Origin: Prevotella sp.
Lineage (GTDB): Bacteria; Bacteroidota; Bacteroidia; Bacteroidales; Bacteroidaceae
DNA: 6,157 bases
Assembly: GCA_017623335.1 (NCBI GenBank)
Contig: JAGAPI010000290.1
Coordinates: forward strand, 1-6,157
Direction: 5' to 3'
The notes below the pieces were generated by a model that made no database searches, was not told where the DNA came from, and worked only from the letters and a program-made list of their open reading frames with translations. The position numbers and the translations under genes are program-made. Each line of letters begins with the position of its first letter. The first letter of the stretch is position 1. Positions 5,801 through 6,157 of this stretch are shown one piece after another.

Positions 5801-5830
5801 CCTGCAGAAACCTGCGGAAACATGCAGAAA
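5801..5830. repeat. Three 10-bp tandem repeats upstream of the HU-type gene
   Basis: CCTGCAGAAA, CCTGCGGAAA and CATGCAGAAA run head to tail at 5801-5810, 5811-5820 and 5821-5830, with a possible weaker fourth unit after them. The 10-bp period places each copy on the same helical face. The array ends 26 bp before the -7 box of the HU-type gene, covering or adjoining the -33 position where no TTTG is seen. This suggests an activator site that replaces a weak -33 element. It lies 37 bp from the toxin-antitoxin promoter on the other side. Confidence 0.7.
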
Positions 5831-5856
5831 ACCGAAAATGCCATTCTGAAATTTCG

Positions 5857-5864
5857 TACCTTTG
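5857..5864 (+). promoter_or_regulatory. -7 box of the promoter for the HU-related gene
   Basis: TACCTTTG is an exact match to the Bacteroidetes -7 consensus TAnnTTTG. No TTTG is found 19-21 bp upstream, where the sequence is instead adjacent to the 10-bp repeat array. Expected start point is around 5870, giving a leader of about 150 nt. Confidence 0.6.
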
Positions 5865-5893
5865 TATTGTAGTTCAGAGGAACTGCAATACAA
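5862..5893. repeat. 14-bp inverted repeat overlapping the HU-type promoter start site
   Basis: Arms 5862-5875 (ttgtattgtagttc) and 5880-5893 (gaactgcaatacaa) are complementary at 13 of 14 positions. The remaining pair would be U-G in RNA, and the loop is 4 bases. The left arm includes the end of the -7 box and the probable start point, so a DNA operator for a dimeric repressor is more likely than a transcript hairpin, because RNA would begin inside the left arm. Confidence 0.75.
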
Positions 5894-5903
5894 TCCGAAA
5901 GTA

Positions 5904-5990
5904 ATGCTTTTACGACTCTAAATGCTGCATTCACGCGCGCAAATGCTGCATTCACGATTCCCCAAGCTGCTTTTAAACATTAAACCTTAA
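5904..5990 (+). repeat. 21-bp tandem repeat in the HU-type leader, with possible leader peptide
   Basis: AAATGCTGCATTCACG occurs exactly at 5920-5935 and 5941-5956 (21-bp period). Degenerate copies lie before it (ATGCTTTTACG at 5904) and after it (AAGCTGCTTTTAAAC at 5964). Because 21 is a multiple of three, the array stays in frame: ATG at 5922 opens 22 codons beginning MLHSRAQ then MLHSRFP and ending at TAA 5988-5990, 29 bases before the HU-type ATG. A five-codon frame (5904-5921) ends right before it. Translation is unproven and there is no strong ribosome binding site. Confidence 0.6.
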
Positions 5991-6019
5991 GTTCAACCAT
6001 TTAAAAACACAAAAACGTT

Positions 6020-6157
6020 ATGGCATTAAAATTTCAACTGGTACAGAAAACCAATCCGCGTGACACCAAGGGCGAGAAGCTCTGGTACGGAGCAGTGAGA
6101 CACGAAGAGCCGACGATGATGCTCGACGACCTCTCGAAACACATGTCGGAGCACAAC
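6020..6157 (+). CDS. HU/IHF-related DNA-binding protein, 5' part only
   Basis: The first 46 codons of a gene cut by the window end. The product starts MALKFQLVQKTNPRD, then has KLWYGAVRH and LDDLSKHMSEHN. This opening (a basic strand after Met-Ala, a W/Y-containing strand, then a helix with LxxxMSEHN) is that of the Bacteroidetes HU-related family (HU_rel/HU-HIG type), not the classical 90-aa HU, which starts with a helix. Such proteins bind DNA non-specifically and may be phage-derived. Full-length relatives usually exceed 120 aa. The upstream leader is long and structured. The start ATG is preceded by an A-rich stretch with no Shine-Dalgarno, normal for this phylum. In related genomes the next gene is often an N-acetylmuramoyl-L-alanine amidase, which would lie outside the window. 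Confidence 0.82.
   Translation, partial: MALKFQLVQKTNPRDTKGEKLWYGAVRHEEPTMMLDDLSKHMSEHN

Noticed and set aside
5801..5956. Short repeats considered as a CRISPR array
   Set aside because: Units are 10 and 21 bp and are directly tandem, with no unique spacers of 25-40 bp and no cas genes in the window.

Overview
The window looks like a Bacteroidales chromosome, probably Prevotella/Bacteroides-like. The evidence is the set of protein families, the near absence of Shine-Dalgarno sequences, and promoter boxes of the Bacteroidetes type (TTTG, about 20 bp, TAnnTTTG). The placement rests on family recognition, not on a database search.

Layout. (1) Positions 1-235 are AT-rich and hold no recognisable gene. 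(2) Positions 236-2312 carry a minus-strand, operon-like group read right to left: a small unrecognised protein (107 aa from a GTG), a Caps_synth-type glycosyltransferase (315 aa) and an IspD/TarI-like cytidylyltransferase (238 aa). This looks like the edge of a capsule or surface polysaccharide locus. (3) Positions 2313-2558 are a divergent regulatory region with two hairpins, a pair of direct repeats and a plausible promoter for the plus-strand gene. (4) Positions 2559-4628 encode a 689-aa VirE-type protein, with a primase-like N-terminus and a P-loop (SF3-like) helicase/ATPase C-terminus. (5) Positions 4629-4878 are a repeat-rich spacer with a 16-bp perfect inverted repeat, five heptamers, a 14-bp palindrome and a two-copy direct repeat. 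(6) Positions 4879-5088 encode a 69-aa DUF4248 protein. (7) Positions 5090-5700 hold a minus-strand toxin-antitoxin pair (ParE/RelE-like toxin, RHH-like antitoxin) with its own near-perfect promoter. (8) Positions 5701-6019 are a structured region between divergent promoters, leading to (9) the first 46 codons of an HU-related DNA-binding protein, cut by the window end.

How the parts fit. VirE-type protein, DUF4248 and HU-related protein, often followed by an N-acetylmuramoyl-L-alanine amidase, is a gene set I recall as recurring in Bacteroidales, often beside polysaccharide loci, with no settled function. Here the set is interrupted by a toxin-antitoxin pair on the opposite strand. Its two plus-strand promoters share a layout: helically phased direct repeats upstream, a TACCTTT(A/G) box, and an inverted repeat at or just after the start point. 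The sequence 5' of the HU-related gene also carries an in-frame 21-bp tandem repeat that reads as a possible 22-codon leader peptide. These regulatory structures are the most interesting content. The individual protein families are known.
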